Assembly (NCBI GenBank): GCA_036426205.1
Contig: CM071568.1
Span: 231,419,727-231,483,726, forward strand
Origin: Ascaphus truei
Taxonomy: Eukaryota; Chordata; Amphibia; Anura; Ascaphidae
Direction of reading: 5' to 3'
DNA: 64,000 nt
Shown piece by piece: positions 35,549-46,570 of this stretch. The first letter of the stretch is position 1. Each line of letters starts with the position of its first letter. The notes beneath the pieces were generated by a model. That model was not told the origin of the DNA. It was given only the letters and a program-made list of their open reading frames with translations, and made no database searches. The translations under genes and the position numbers were made by a program.

Positions 35549-35708
35549 TGACAAACAGCTGTGTTTTTCAGATGCGTAGTTTCTACCAGTTTTCTTCTGA
35601 CGAATGCGGTGACACAGTTTGTGAATTTGGAGGACCAAAGGATGCAGTGGGTGTACGACTTTTAAAGAACTGGCTTCTCTTGCTCCATTAACACATATAT
35701 TGTGATGT
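35549..35708 (+). CDS. rapgef5: RAPGEF5-like exon, end of DEP domain, with frame break
   Basis: The acceptor TTTTTTTCCATGCAG precedes 35549, and the best donor is GTAAGT at 35709. In phase it reads SCVFQMRSFYQFSSDECGD, typical of the last DEP strand, then GVRLLKNWLLLL and a TAA stop at 35689-35691. The next exon begins in phase 0, but this one would end with two bases left over. A frame shift near 35660 would give ELASLAPL, which fits the family better, but that frame then meets TGA before the donor. Either the sequence has errors or this copy is damaged. Confidence 0.7.
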
Positions 35709-36424
35709 GTAAGTATTCTCTTGGCTGTCAGATTCCTTTCTTTTTCCTGCTCTTAAGCCACTCTACCCAAACCGAAATAAGACGGACACTGATTTGGGTG
35801 GAAATGGCCACAGTATATCAAATAAATAACAAACCCTATATCCACACAGAGGGATGATTCTCTCAAACGGCCGCACTCTAAATAAGCTTGTTTTATTACA
35901 AACTGTTCCTACCTAAAAAACTGCACATAATAACTCACTGTCCCAGATAAAAGTCCCTTCAGATAAACTAAACCCAACCCAGTACTGAATCCTACAGTAA
36001 CATGGAATCTGATGTAGACAGGCTGAAAACAAGAATTAATTCTCTCCAGTCCCTGGGGTAATCCAAGTATCAGTGTGAATATCTAAGAAATATGGTCAAA
36101 CATGACCTCAGAAAAAAGAGCACTATGAAGAACCACAGTAAAAATAAATAATATATATGTAAAGCATATCAGTCACTGATTGAATACAGTAGATTAGAGA
36201 CCAAGTATGGTATTATCAACACGAGATCCTCCTATTCTTATATTCATACAGTTCCTACTACATTTGCCACCATATGCCCTAGCGGGCATGAAACCAACTC
36301 CGGTGACAACAAATGTATAATTTATATTATACAGAATAAATTAGCAAACAATCCACATATTTAACCACATACATTTGATCACTGTACCATACCTTTCCCC
36401 ATTTTTTAAAATACAGATGCACCA
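35709..36424. other. Intron sequence, nothing firmly recognised
   Basis: An AT-rich block with GTTTTATTACAAACTG at about 35890 recalls the LTR layout, but no termini were found. Confidence 0.35.
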
Positions 36425-36605
36425 CCAGTATTTGAACTCTTACCTGGAAAATTCTGGACAGTCTCACAGTAAATGACTCAACTTTGCTGTAACATTGCCT
36501 CAACATTTCTGGCCCATCGGATCAACACACAGGGGTCCTCTGCAGTCCCTTCTTTTGAGTCAATGTTGAGGCATTTGTGAGACTGCCCCAGAATTTCCCG
36601 GTAAG
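36425..36605. repeat. Hairpin repeat
   Basis: GGAAAATTCTGGACAGTCTC and its inverse GAGACTGCCCCAGAATTTCC enclose about 110 bp containing CAACATTGACTCAA-like inverted motifs. Confidence 0.6.
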
Positions 36606-36659
36606 TGTTTCTAATAATGGTGATTGGATCTGTATATATATACACATAGGGAGGGAACG

Positions 36660-37060
36660 TATCTAACCTTGTCTACTTAAATGGCTGAGCCTTACAGCAT
36701 GCAGCCCTCCTAATCTGTGTCCATACAGCCTTCGTACCGAGCGGGGCATGCGCTGACGTCACCCGCGTGAAGCGGGTGCATTTTCTGGACGGAAATGCGC
36801 TGTGGGTGTGTGTCTTAGGGAGTGTTTTTGACATGACGGATTGGTTCGCCCTCATTGGCGAACCATTCACGTGACTGCCCTTACGCGCCGAGAATCATTT
36901 GAAGTGAATCCTCCGCACACCGCGGCCCCCTCCTGCTGTCCAGCCCTTGCGGTTCTATGCGCGATCAATGCCATAAGGCAATGTGATCGCGCCGCACGCG
37001 CACGCTCCGCGCACGGTCTTCGGCAGCATGGACGCAGCCTAACAGACCATTAAGTCTCTC
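36660..37060. other. CpG-rich segment
   Basis: Higher CpG and GC than the surroundings (e.g. GATCGCGCCGCACGCGCACG). No exon with splice sites was recognised. Probably repeat-derived, as similar CpG patches occur in the LTRs. Confidence 0.35.
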
Positions 37061-38451
37061 CCCTTTGCATAAACGATTCAATCACAGAGCCCAACTAATG
37101 CCTTTCAAAATCCTTGATAAGCTTAACCCTTATCCAACTGCAGGGAGTCGTCACTGCAGTCATGAGCCCATCCTGTTTCCCTGGGCATCTGCTTTCTTAT
37201 TACAAATTTACCAGATTTTATACTCATTGGTTAATAAATAGCTATTTGATTATTATCTGTTCTATGAGTTTCTTCTTTAAAAAAATACTAGCACAAACAA
37301 TGACAGACATTCCGGGGGCTGTGTCGGTTTTACTCTGGGGGAACCCATGTACAGATAAGCTTTAAAGAAGAACAGTGGGACGGGAATGTCTGTTTCAGTG
37401 AATACATCTATTACTTCAAAATGCAGCTTACAAATGAAATAAAAAAAACAATCTCTGGGGCGTTAAAACTTTGCAAACACTGAATTGCCGCTTAAGCTCA
37501 TTAAAAAATGGTTTTATATTTTTTACCTTGACATAATTGGTTTTTTTCGCTCGTTCACTCTTTGCTGTCAGAGCAAGCATAGGGAAGGTTCTGTTGATTC
37601 TGAAACATTTTGTCCTGCTCTGCAACAACGTAGTTTGAAGGCGGTAGGATCTGTAATTACACATCACTACAATAAGAGAGACTTGTGACTGGTTTCCACA
37701 CTGCATTTAGGGTGATGTACCACACATCATTGTCTCAGTAGGATTTATCCCTTAGGAGTCGGAGTAGGAATTTCATGTGAATAAGAGCATATAAAACCTT
37801 CTTCCACAGTGAAGGCAAGTCTTGAATATAAAATACCACAATGAAAGCTGTACTTTATAATACAATTCAAGTAACAGTGATGTCTTGCATTCCTTCATTT
37901 TGTTTGCCTTCGTTTTACACCATACACGTTTTGGTTTGAATTCTAAACAAAAGACCATTTTGAAAAGAAATGTAATTCCTCAGTAACACCTCAATCAATG
38001 ACTCAGGATGGATGTAGGTACAGTATTGAAAACCGCAGCACTAATTACTGCAACTGTCTTGTTGGACTGACTTTACACCTTCAGACATGGTAAAAATTAA
38101 CTTGGTATAAAGGGTGGACTTAAGAGAGGGTTAAAATGAGGACCTGTATTATATTCAAGGTTCTCAGCCTAATAGAAAGCTCCTAAACAAGCCTGTTTAG
38201 TTACATACCAGAGGTGTGCGGATGTCTTGAAACTTGATTAGCACATTTTTTTCTTTTATTTCTTGCGTTTCCCAAATGTTTACAATTTCGCCAAATGTTG
38301 TATGAATTTGCCTATCTCACTTACCCTTCACCACTTTTTTGCCAACATTGTGCAAAAATGACTGTAAAGGGTCATGCCATCTGTCTTATCCTAGTTAACA
38401 GCAGCGGGTGAGCTGCCACCATATAGTTTAATACAATCTAAATTCAATTCA
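37061..38451. other. Intron sequence, nothing recognised
   Basis: AT-rich, no repeat family or coding segment identified. Confidence 0.4.
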
Positions 38452-38977
38452 TGCCCCCCCCCCACCCCCCCCCCCCAAAAAAAAAAAGGTTTTTTTTGTT
38501 TTGTCTTTGTTGGTTGTTTCCCCCCACCCCCCCCACCCCCCCCCCCCCCACCCGCCCCCACCCCCACCCCCCCCCCACCCCACCCCCCACCCCCCCCCCC
38601 CCGACTCCCCCCCCCCCCCCAACCCCCCCCCCCCCCCCCCCCCCCACCCACCCCCCCCCCCCACCCCCCCCCCCCCGCCCCCCCACCCCCAACCCCCCCC
38701 ACCCCCCCCCCCACCCACCCACCCCACCCCCCCCCCCCCCACGAAGCCACCCCCACCCCCCCCCCCCCCCCCCACCACGCCCCCCCCCCCCCCCCCCCCC
38801 ATTCCCCCCCACCCCACACCCCCCCCCCCCAACCCCACCCCCCCCCCCCCCCCCCACCACCCCGCGCCACCCCCCACCCCCCCCCACCCCACCCCCCCCC
38901 CCACCCCCCACCCCACCCCACCCCCCCCCCCCCCCCCCCCCCCCACCCCCCCCCCCACCCCCCCCCCCCCCCCCCCC
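38452..38977. repeat. Extreme C-rich tract
   Basis: About 525 bp consist almost only of C runs interrupted by single A and a few G or T. The complement is G-run DNA able to form quadruplexes. Long open frames on all strands here are compositional artefacts. The irregular spacing of A suggests an unreliable consensus over a homopolymer or CCCCA-type repeat. Confidence 0.85.
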
Positions 38978-39717
38978 TAATATTAAGGAAAAATCCCTGC
39001 ACCGATCATGCCAGGGAAACTGTATCTTGATCGTTTATTTCTGTTTCCTATCTTTCACTCTCAGGTCTCTGACTACATTTGAGGACACACAACAGACACA
39101 ACCAGCAAAATCCTGCAATTCAAGCACTCTCGCGGCTTACTTCTGCGTTAATGTGTTCAAGTTTTTTTTTTTATCCATGTATAAGTTTTTCTTAGGTGGT
39201 TCAGAGAAACGTATTTATTGCTAACCAAAAGAACTTTAGGTCGTTGTCCACTGGGTACCGAACCACTGTACCTGCAATGGATTGTATCAAGCCTCGTTTT
39301 TGACATATTAGGATCCCTGGTCTAGAGGACCAATAACCAGCGCAGATGTCCGCATGGACAATTCTTTCCATAATAAGCGGTGAGCAATGAGCTTGAGTGC
39401 CCATATAAATGCATCAGCAAGTCCTATTCAACAAGTAGGTTTGGTGCGTTGTTCATGATTCATCATGAATACATTAGCTTTATGTTTTATACTCTCGGCT
39501 GGAGCATTTAGTAGTGTAGACACAAACTGTACTGTCTCATTGCCACTTTTTATGTTGATCATAGATCACTCTACCGTCAAGCTTACCTCTCCAGCTCCAT
39601 AGATTACAACGTTTTCTTTCTGGGCTTTTTGTTTCTCTGGATAAATAGAATTATAACTATAAATACAGGAGGAGTATGTTTCCTACTTAAAATTTAGCAG
39701 TGATTGAACTTAATGGA
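38978..39717. other. Intron sequence, nothing recognised
   Basis: A splice-acceptor-like tract (TTTCACTCTCAG, ending 39064) with open frame follows the C tract, but no donor or homology supports an exon. Confidence 0.4.
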
Positions 39718-40073
39718 CACACGTCTTTATTTAATGTGAACAGAGCTGCTGTCTTGCGCTCAAATGAACAGTTCAGGCACCGAAGGTGTCAGTGTAGCCA
39801 GTGAGAGCGGAGTATGTCAGAGCAATAACAACCACTAGATGGAATCGGCGTTGGGAAGGTATGCAATCCTTACCTCCATGGATACTCCGATCTGGGTCCT
39901 GCTCTGGTGTTCCTCCACTACTCTTGCGTGCGTCCGGTAGGAGAAAGTGAACTGGAGTGAAGGAGACTACGGCGCAACTGCAGCGGCAAAGATCCGGCAA
40001 CTTCCGGTAGGTAATGAAAAAAACTTTATTCCAACAGCGTGCACAAAGAACCCAGGTTACACCACAGCCCCCC

Positions 40074-40116
40074 CCTCAACGCGTTTCACGCTATGGAGCA
40101 GCGCTTCGTCTTGGAG
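40074..40116 (-). ncRNA. Decayed hammerhead-like motif in left Penelope arm
   Basis: Mirror copy of the motif at 42795-42840. GAAACGCGTT and helix II CGCT/AGCG are kept, but core 1 reads AAGACGA rather than CTGACGA. Confidence 0.45.
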
Positions 40117-41199
40117 TGGGGAGGTGAGGTCTGAACCTAAACATTTAAATAAAAAAGCCCGCGAAAGCGGACCTAATTGCATGACGTCATTCATCTGCAT
40201 CTGGAAGGCTCAAAGCATTATTTAAATACATAGAGAAAGCAATCTTTATAATACATTAAAGCACTCAAATATATGCATTTATATCCCTCATACTTATAGT
40301 ATATACAATGGGGGATATTATCATATGCACTGCTATCAGTATTGTCAGAGCTATCTAAAGATGCAGTATGAGACATAGATAAATGAATAAAAACAATTGC
40401 AACATAATCCATAACCCTGGCAAGATGGATGATCAATAACATAAATCTGATCCAGACTATAAGCCTGATATAAATTACATCAGGAAATGGAACTATGAAA
40501 TAGCTATTGAGGATCTAAGGAACCAGGACAGAAGGGGAAAGGGAAAAGGGAAAGGGAAAAGTGGAGGGGGGGGAGGGGAGGGGAATGGGGGAATGGATGA
40601 GGGAGGGAGGGGAAACTGGGGGAGGAGGGGAAAGGAGGGGTGGGGAGGAAAATGGGGAAGGGGGAGGAAAGAGGTGGATGATACACAACGGGCATAGGCA
40701 AAACTAACATATTCAATTGATTAAAATTGGAAGAATGCATTCACAATACTTATAAATAAAGATCACGAATGGCCAGATACTAAATGAGAGAGGCAAATCA
40801 GATGGAATATCTTACAAAAAAACCATATTATAAGAAACATCGCAAGTCCCATTCAATATTTAATCCATGGGGCTGCAGTGTGTTTAACGTAAAGATCCAA
40901 TGCGCTTCTCGCTAGTGCAAAATTTGAACCCTGTCACCCCCTCGAGGGGGTGAGGGAATATGCTCAAGTGCTATGCATTGTAAGGATCTAACTGAGTCCA
41001 GTGGACAAGTATTGGTGGACAGGACAGGATGCAGCATATCATTATTTCGAATCAACCTTAGATGCTCAAGAATACGAATCTTAAGCACTCTACTTGTGAG
41101 GCCAACATATTATTGGCTGCAACCGCATATCAATAAGTAAACCACAAACTCAGTTTGACAGGACATGCATGATTTAATCTGAAACTTGCTTGTCCCATC

Positions 41200-41640
41200 T
41201 CAGCTGTAGAAATGTGTCGATTTAGTCATTAAAGGGCAAATCTTACATCGTCCACATTTATAAGAACCTTGTAATTTGGGAAAGAATGATGACCTCATGT
41301 TCTGGGACTTATTAGACCGTAACATACTCGGTGAAAAAGAATTCCCCAAAGTGGCCGCTTTCCGGAACACAATGCGAGGGCCGGTGCTCACTATCTCTCG
41401 AATCATGGGGTCTAGACATAGTGAACGCCAATGTTTCTTGATAATTGATTTAATTGCACCCGCCTGCTCACTATATCCCGTGATAAAGTAAGGCGCATGG
41501 GTACTCTCAATGAACTTAGTTGGCCTGGAAAACCTCCTATCCATACTGACCAGGGAATCCCTGTCAGTGTTAAGGGCTGCTTCAAAGGCCTTGTCTAGAT
41601 CCTAAAGGCCTTGGCATAACCCCTCGACACGAATCTTCCC
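41200..41640 (-). pseudogene. Penelope-like RT-to-endonuclease linker, minus copy
   Basis: The frame 41544-41200 reads PRIVFRKAATLGNSFSPSML and GSYKCGRCKICPLM. The arginine/asparagine-rich thumb region and the CxxCxxC knuckle sit between RT and GIY-YIG in Penelope-like proteins. It continues downstream into the degraded endonuclease of the left arm. No full RT is present. Confidence 0.75.
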
Positions 41641-41741
41641 CTCATTAAATCCGCCCTTCGAACAAAGTCCTCCCTTTAATTACTAAATCGACACATTTCT
41701 ACAGCTGGGATGGGACAAGCAAGTTTAAGATTAAATCATGC

Positions 41742-41999
41742 ATGTCCTGTCAAACTGAGTTTGTGGTTTACTTATTGATATGCGGTTGCAGCAAACCATA
41801 TGTTGGCCTCACAAGTAGAGTGCTTAAGATTCGTATTCTTGAGCATCTGAGGTTGATTCGAAATAATGATATGCTGCATCCTGTATCAAAACACATCAAT
41901 ACTTGTCCACTGGGCTCAGTTAGATCCTTACAATGCATAGCACTTGAGCATATTCCCTCACCCCCTCGAGGGGGTGACAGGGTTCAAATTTTGCACTAG
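41742..41999 (+). pseudogene. GIY-YIG endonuclease, plus copy
   Basis: Reads FVVYLLICGCSKPYVGLTSR then VLKIRILEHLRLIRN, the core GIY-YIG signature with KxRxxEH. A later LEHIPSPPRGGDRVQILH segment leads to the stop. The 5' part of the protein is missing on this strand, so the copy is truncated. Confidence 0.8.
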
Positions 42000-42794
42000 C
42001 GAGAAGCGCATTGGATCTTTACGTTAAACACACTGCAGCCCCATGGATTAAATATTGAATGGGACTTGCGATGTTTCTTATAATATGGTTTTTTTGTAAG
42101 ATATTCCATCTGATTTGCCTCTCTCATTTAGTATCTGGCCATTCGTGATCTTTATTTATAAGTATTGTGAATGCATTCTTCCAATTTTAATCAATTGAAT
42201 ATGTTAGTTTTGCCTATGCCCGTTGTGTATCATCCACCTCTTTCCTCCCCCTTCCCCATTTTCCTCCCCACCCCTCCTTTCCCCTCCTCCCCCAGTTTCC
42301 CCTCCCTCCCTCATCCATTCCCCCATTCCCCTCCCCTCCCCCCCCTCCACTTTTCCCTTTCCCTTTTCCCTTTCCCCTTCTGTCCTGGTTCCTTAGATCC
42401 TCAATAGCTATTTCATAGTTCCATTTCCTGATGTAATTTATATCAGGCTTATAGTCTGGATCAGATTTATGTTATTGATCATCCATCTTGCCAGGGTTAT
42501 GGATTATGTTGCAATTGTTTTTATTCATTTATCTATGTCTCATACTGCATCTTTAGATAGCTCTGACAATACTGATAGCAGTGCATATGATAATATCCCC
42601 CATTGTATATACTATAAGTATGAGGGATATAAATGCATATATTTGAGTGCTTTAATGTATTATAAAGATTGCTTTCTCTATGTATTTAAATAATGCTTTG
42701 AGCCTTCCAGATGCAGATGAATGACGTCATGCAATTAGGTCCGCTTTCGCGGGCTTTTTTATTTAAATGTTTAGGTTCAGACCTCATCTCCCCA

Positions 42795-42840
42795 CTCCAA
42801 GACGAAGCGCTGCTCCATAGCGTGAAACGCGTTGAGGGGG
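42795..42840 (+). ncRNA. Decayed hammerhead-like motif in right Penelope arm
   Basis: CTCC upstream and GAGG downstream can form a weak helix I. Core 1 is AAGACGA (GANGA retained), helix II is CGCT/AGCG, and GAAA is followed by CGCG and TT, giving the two-pair helix III with GC loop and a GUU triplet. It sits about 125 bp before the 3' end of the element. Confidence 0.45.
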
Positions 42841-43162
42841 GGGGGGGCTGTGGTGTAACCTGGGTTCTTTGTGTACGCTGTTGGAATAAAGTTTTTTTCA
42901 TTACCTACCGGAAGTTGCCGGATCTTTGCCGCTGCAGTAGCGCCGGAGTCTCCTTCACTCCACCACACGTCCTTTATTTAACCTAATCTACTATGCCACT
43001 ATGTTCCTTAACTAGATGGTTACTGATTATGCTAGTGACATGTGATCAATGCTTGTGTTTCTCCTTGGAGTCAAATGAGTAAAGACGTAATGCCCAAACT
43101 GTACATGGAGATTAGACCACGAGTGGTGTACATTTCTTGTAGGTTCTGATATTTTTGAATAG

Positions 43163-43350
43163 ACCAGTGGTTCCCAACTCCAGTGCTCAAGAACCCCCAA
43201 CAGGTCAATGTTTAAGGATATCCCTGCTTCAGCACAGGTGGCTCAATCAGGGACTTAGTTATTTTGACTGAACCACCAATGCTAAAGCAGGAATATCCTT
43301 AAAACCTGACCTGTTGGGGGTTCTTGGGTACTGGAGTTGGGAAGCACTGG
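43163..43350. repeat. Hairpin MITE, 'tcctcaagggcc' family
   Basis: CCAGTGGTTCCCAACTCCAG is inverted as CTGGAGTTGGGAAGCACTGG. Confidence 0.75.
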
Positions 43351-43553
43351 AATACCGTAGACCCAACAAACGAGTTCTTACTTGATGAAAATGATAGTGT
43401 ACTGAATTTATAAAGTACATTTGCAGCTATAAGGAACTCTCAGGTTAGTCATTTAAAACATATTACAACTTGCAACAAGTGATGGAATTTCTGAGCAACA
43501 TGTTTAAATCATCAATCCAAGCGTTTTTTTATATAACATTTGTTTATACACAG

Positions 43554-43908
43554 GATTGAAGCAGGGGGTCTCTGGAGCGGATCCCCACGTTAATTACAGC
43601 TCTGGAAAACCCCCCATTCAAGAGATACTTACCTCCATAGGAGATGCCAGCAGCCGCTCCGCCACAAGGGTTCACATATGGCGGTGTTTCAAACCTACTG
43701 TGCCCTGCAGGCCAATAGGAAGCCATGATGTCATGAGGTTCGACTTCCTATTGGCCTGCGTGATGCGGGAGCTTTAAACTTTAAACCCCAGCTAACTCAG
43801 CCGCAGCGGCCACCGGCGCCCCCTACGGAGGTAAGTATGTCTGGAAGCAGGGATTCCCCGGAGCTAAAATGAATGAGATTCAGCTCCAGAGACCCCCTGC
43901 TTCAATGT
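43554..43908. repeat. Palindromic repeat, GAAGCAGGGGGTCTC family
   Basis: ATTGAAGCAGGGGGTCTCTG at the left and CAGAGACCCCCTGCTTCAAT at the right form exact inverted ends. Inner inverted pairs surround TTCCTATTGGCC motifs. Sister of 26787-27108. Confidence 0.75.
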
Positions 43909-44348
43909 TACAAAAAAAACATTTTCAAACAAAGCAAAACAAAGCCCTTGGATTTCTCCTTTAAGGTCATTACATTTCTAATATATATATATATATATAT
44001 ATGTTTTCGGGATGGTTTTCATTTGATATAAGGCTTTAAATCAAGCTTAATGCGTAGCCCCCTTAGAATTATGTGTAGTTGTGATCATTCAGAAACTATC
44101 AGGGCTATAATAAACTTACAATAAAAAACCGTTTGACCACCGCATTTTGTAATTGTAAGCAAATGTCATAATTATTATGTATCATAATGCACGGAGATAA
44201 TGTCAAATTCTGTTTATGAAGACCATGGACAGGATATACCTGTATGATTGTTTCACTTTCACTCTGTGATAAGAGGGCATCCGTTTGCATTCACAGACAT
44301 TTTGCTTGCAAAGTCTCTGCATACCTACATACCCTACCAACACTATGC

Positions 44349-44535
44349 ACCAGTGTTTCCCAACTCCAGTCCTCAGGGAACCCCAACAGGTCAGGTCTTA
44401 AGGACATCCCTGCTCCAGCACAGGTGGGTCAATCAGCGGCTCAGTCATTGTGACTGAGCCACCGGTGCTGGAGCAGGGATATGCTTAAGACCTGACCTGT
44501 TGGGTTCCCTGAGGACTGGCGTTGGGAAACACTGC
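44349..44535. repeat. Hairpin MITE, 'tcctcaagggcc' family
   Basis: AGTGTTTCCCAACTCCAGTC is inverted near GACTGGCGTTGGGAAACACT; the arms are almost complementary, so this is the youngest-looking copy. Confidence 0.8.
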
Positions 44536-44736
44536 TATACACCAAGTACATATTTACTCAATTCCTTTTCAGATTTGGCAAATTAAACCTGCCTTTCCCC
44601 ACTAATGACATGCAAATGAGCACACAGTCACGTTTTGCTTCTTATTCATTTTAACATGGAGCCCTATAAGCTTATGCCTGCTGCATTGCACAGCTTTTCA
44701 GCACAGCCTGGGTTACGTGAATAGCCAGCAAACCTA

Positions 44737-44782
44737 CCTCACAGACAGACGTTTCTGCCTTTTCGGTCTCCTCGGTGTGAGG
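44737..44782 (-). ncRNA. Hammerhead ribozyme-like motif, 7-bp helix I
   Basis: On the minus strand, CCTCACA pairs perfectly with TGTGAGG to form helix I. Core 1 is CCGAGGA (one base from CTGAGGA) and core 2 GAAA. Helix III is ACG / TGT with a TC loop, and the cleavage triplet is GUC. Helix II (GACC/GGCA) has only two good pairs. Confidence 0.5.
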
Positions 44783-44962
44783 CTGGTTACTGACCTTGCA
44801 TTGTAATGCTGGAAGTGGCTGCTCACCAGGTACACAAAGTAACTTATGGGGAATGTTGTTTTTTTGCTGTATGGTGGAGGGTTTTTGGCACATTATGCAC
44901 CATAAGTTACTTTGTGTATTTGGTAGCCACTATCAACTTCGCAATAAAGGTCACTAACCCTT

Positions 44963-45006
44963 CTCACACTGATGAGACCCAAAAGTTTGAAAGATCTGTT
45001 TGTGTG
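44963..45006 (+). ncRNA. Hammerhead ribozyme-like motif, decayed helices
   Basis: CTGATGA intact at 44969-44975 and GAAA at 44989-44992. Helix I is CTCACA with TGTGTG (one mismatch). Helices II and III contain mismatches. Triplet GUU. Confidence 0.45.
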
Positions 45007-45029
45007 CAGGTTTGCACTTCTTTAAACCA

Positions 45030-45290
45030 GCTTTGCTCTGGGAACCCCTTTGTTCCTGAGCTACTTACCCCTGTAATGTCCCCTCTGGGGAAAACAAAAT
45101 AGAGGTTTACATCTCCTGCGTCACACGGGCCAATAAAAAGCGACATCATCCGTTGCAGATTCCTATTGTTCCGCATGACGCAAGGATTTAAATAACCAGG
45201 AAGTACGGGCGGCACCTTTCCCAATCAGTATATCGGAAACCCCAGACCTGAAATCAACATGGTTCAGCTCCGGGGATGCCCTACTTCCCA
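45030..45290. repeat. Fragment of the palindromic TIR family
   Basis: Contains CCAGACCTGAAATCAACATG and GGTTCAGCTCCGGGG as in the arms of the 2.6-6.05 kb element, plus CGGGCCAATAAAAAGCGACA as in the 43.6-kb repeat. Confidence 0.5.
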
Positions 45291-45486
45291 CCAGGTCCAA
45301 AAAAAGGGAGGGGAGGGGGCGGGCAGAGGGGAGCCTTCTTCTATTTCAAGCAATGAACTAGATGTCAAATGTACTGTATGAAGTCACATAATGACCTTCA
45401 CACATACTACGCACATTTTGCGAAGTTTGTACATTTGAGCACCACAATTTTGACATACACAAAAAAATTTAATTGGTATCCTAGTA

Positions 45487-45575
45487 CAGGGGTGGCGAAC
45501 TCTCGTCCTCAAGGGCCTCCAACAGGTCAGGTTTTTAGGGTATCCCTGCTGCACAGGTGGCTCAGTCAATGACTG
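45487..45575. repeat. Partial hairpin MITE, 'tcctcaagggcc' family
   Basis: The left arm and inner motif are present (GTCCTCAAGGGCCTCC, CACAGGTGGCTCAGTCA), but the right half is replaced by a C-run at 45577-45598. Confidence 0.6.
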
Positions 45576-46129
45576 CCCCCTCCGCCCCCCCCCCCCCCAC
45601 TCCCCTGTCCTACAGTAGTACCCAGGCTCAAGAGTTTTCTAGAGCTGGAGTTGAAATGTGAGGGCAAAAACAAGCCTTTTGAAAATTAGATACTAGAAAG
45701 GTTCCCATTTTAGTATCCCTATACTAACACTCTTTCTATGAATACACTTTAACCAGTAGGAACACACTGGATATTTTTTATTGAAATCTCCTTTTCTCAC
45801 AAAACTGGCCCAGAAAAAAAAAAACATTTCAGTGGGATTATTTTTCCTTTGATAAATCTAGCTCTGTTTTTTTTTTTTTGCAGCAGCAGCAGCATTTTTG
45901 TAGACAACAGACTTTATTACAAATATAATCTCCCATACCCTTTTTGTCGGTTTGGAGATTTCTTTTCTTATCAATCGCAAACTTCTGGTTTATTCGGAAA
46001 GTGTAAAATAAAGAAAGAGGGAAACCGTAGGAGCAGAAGTTCAAAGTCCACGCGATCTTTTCTTCCTGCCTGTATATTTTTGCTGTGTAGTAGCTTTGTT
46101 CCTGCCTGTTCTTGCCATATTTAAATTGT

Positions 46130-46570
46130 CACACCTTAATTTGTTTGAGCGCCTTCATATTTTATTGCCCGCATTTCCCTTCTTGTTGACACTGTCAGAA
46201 AGGGATTTGCCAGTGAAATGAGCAGTCACGTGTCAGTATTTGAGCTCTTTATTTCCCATGTAAAACTCCCCTCACAGCCTCGAGGCACGGAAGTGGCTTT
46301 TTGCTCATTAGAGTATTAAGTTGCAGTCATCATTAAAATACGATTCTATTTTTTTCCTCTTGTAAATTTTTAAGGATCTGTGATAGGTGAAGCGGCAGCT
46401 GTCAAACCGCAGCACTGTAAATCATCGCCTCTCACAATAATTGGTCACAAGCGAGTAACTAAGTGACAACATTGCTCAGATTAATCCAGCTGAAATGACC
46501 TGTCATTGACAAACTGGACGTGCCTGAGCAGATACATGTGCTTTTGAGCAGCTATTTAGTAGTGGATATT
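46130..46570. promoter_or_regulatory. Possible conserved noncoding element in a RAPGEF5 intron
   Basis: Repeat-free block with balanced composition and dense transcription-factor-like words: GTCACGTG, CACGGAAGTGG, CAGATTAATCCAGCTG (homeodomain plus E-box), GAAATGACCTGTCATTGACA. It differs in texture from the surrounding AT-rich and repeat DNA. Whether it is conserved or active cannot be seen here. Confidence 0.3.

Larger units (their letters stand above)
39735..42964. mobile_element. Inverted pair of Penelope-like elements with long TSD
   Basis: The left arm (about 39954-41233, minus) and right arm (about 41684-42962, plus) are near-identical inverted copies of the Penelope 3' half, around a centre with extra 5' sequence of the minus copy. 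Identical 78- and 74-residue frames in both arms show how little they have diverged. The direct repeat CACACGTC(C)TTTATTTAA flanks the whole (39718-39734, 42965-42982). About 220 bp of extra sequence lies between the left repeat and the left arm. This dimeric, oddly terminated layout is typical of Penelope-like insertions. Confidence 0.75.
44560..45012. repeat. Inverted pair of hammerhead-bearing repeats
   Basis: The minus unit (44560-44850) and plus unit (44885-45012) mirror each other around 44868 (CACAAAGTAACTTATGG / CCATAAGTTACTTTGTG). The minus unit has the GCATAAGCTTATAGG and GTGCTCATTTGCATG segments seen in the 33-35 kb cluster. Confidence 0.65.

Noticed and set aside
38391..39224. Long Pro/Gly-rich open frames on both strands
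   Set aside because: They translate the C-rich tract and have no start context, domain or splice support.
39053..39224. Possible exon after a strong acceptor (TTTCACTCTCAG)
   Set aside because: No usable donor, no similarity to RAPGEF5, and the frame is open only by chance after the C tract.
40504..42693. Identical frames MHSSNFNQ... and MLLIIHL... on both arms
   Set aside because: Identity reflects the inverted duplication of non-coding Penelope 3' sequence, not two genes.
45849..46124. Possible exon after a T-run and GCAG
   Set aside because: The frame is hydrophobic and basic without family resemblance; no donor fits the RAPGEF5 phase.
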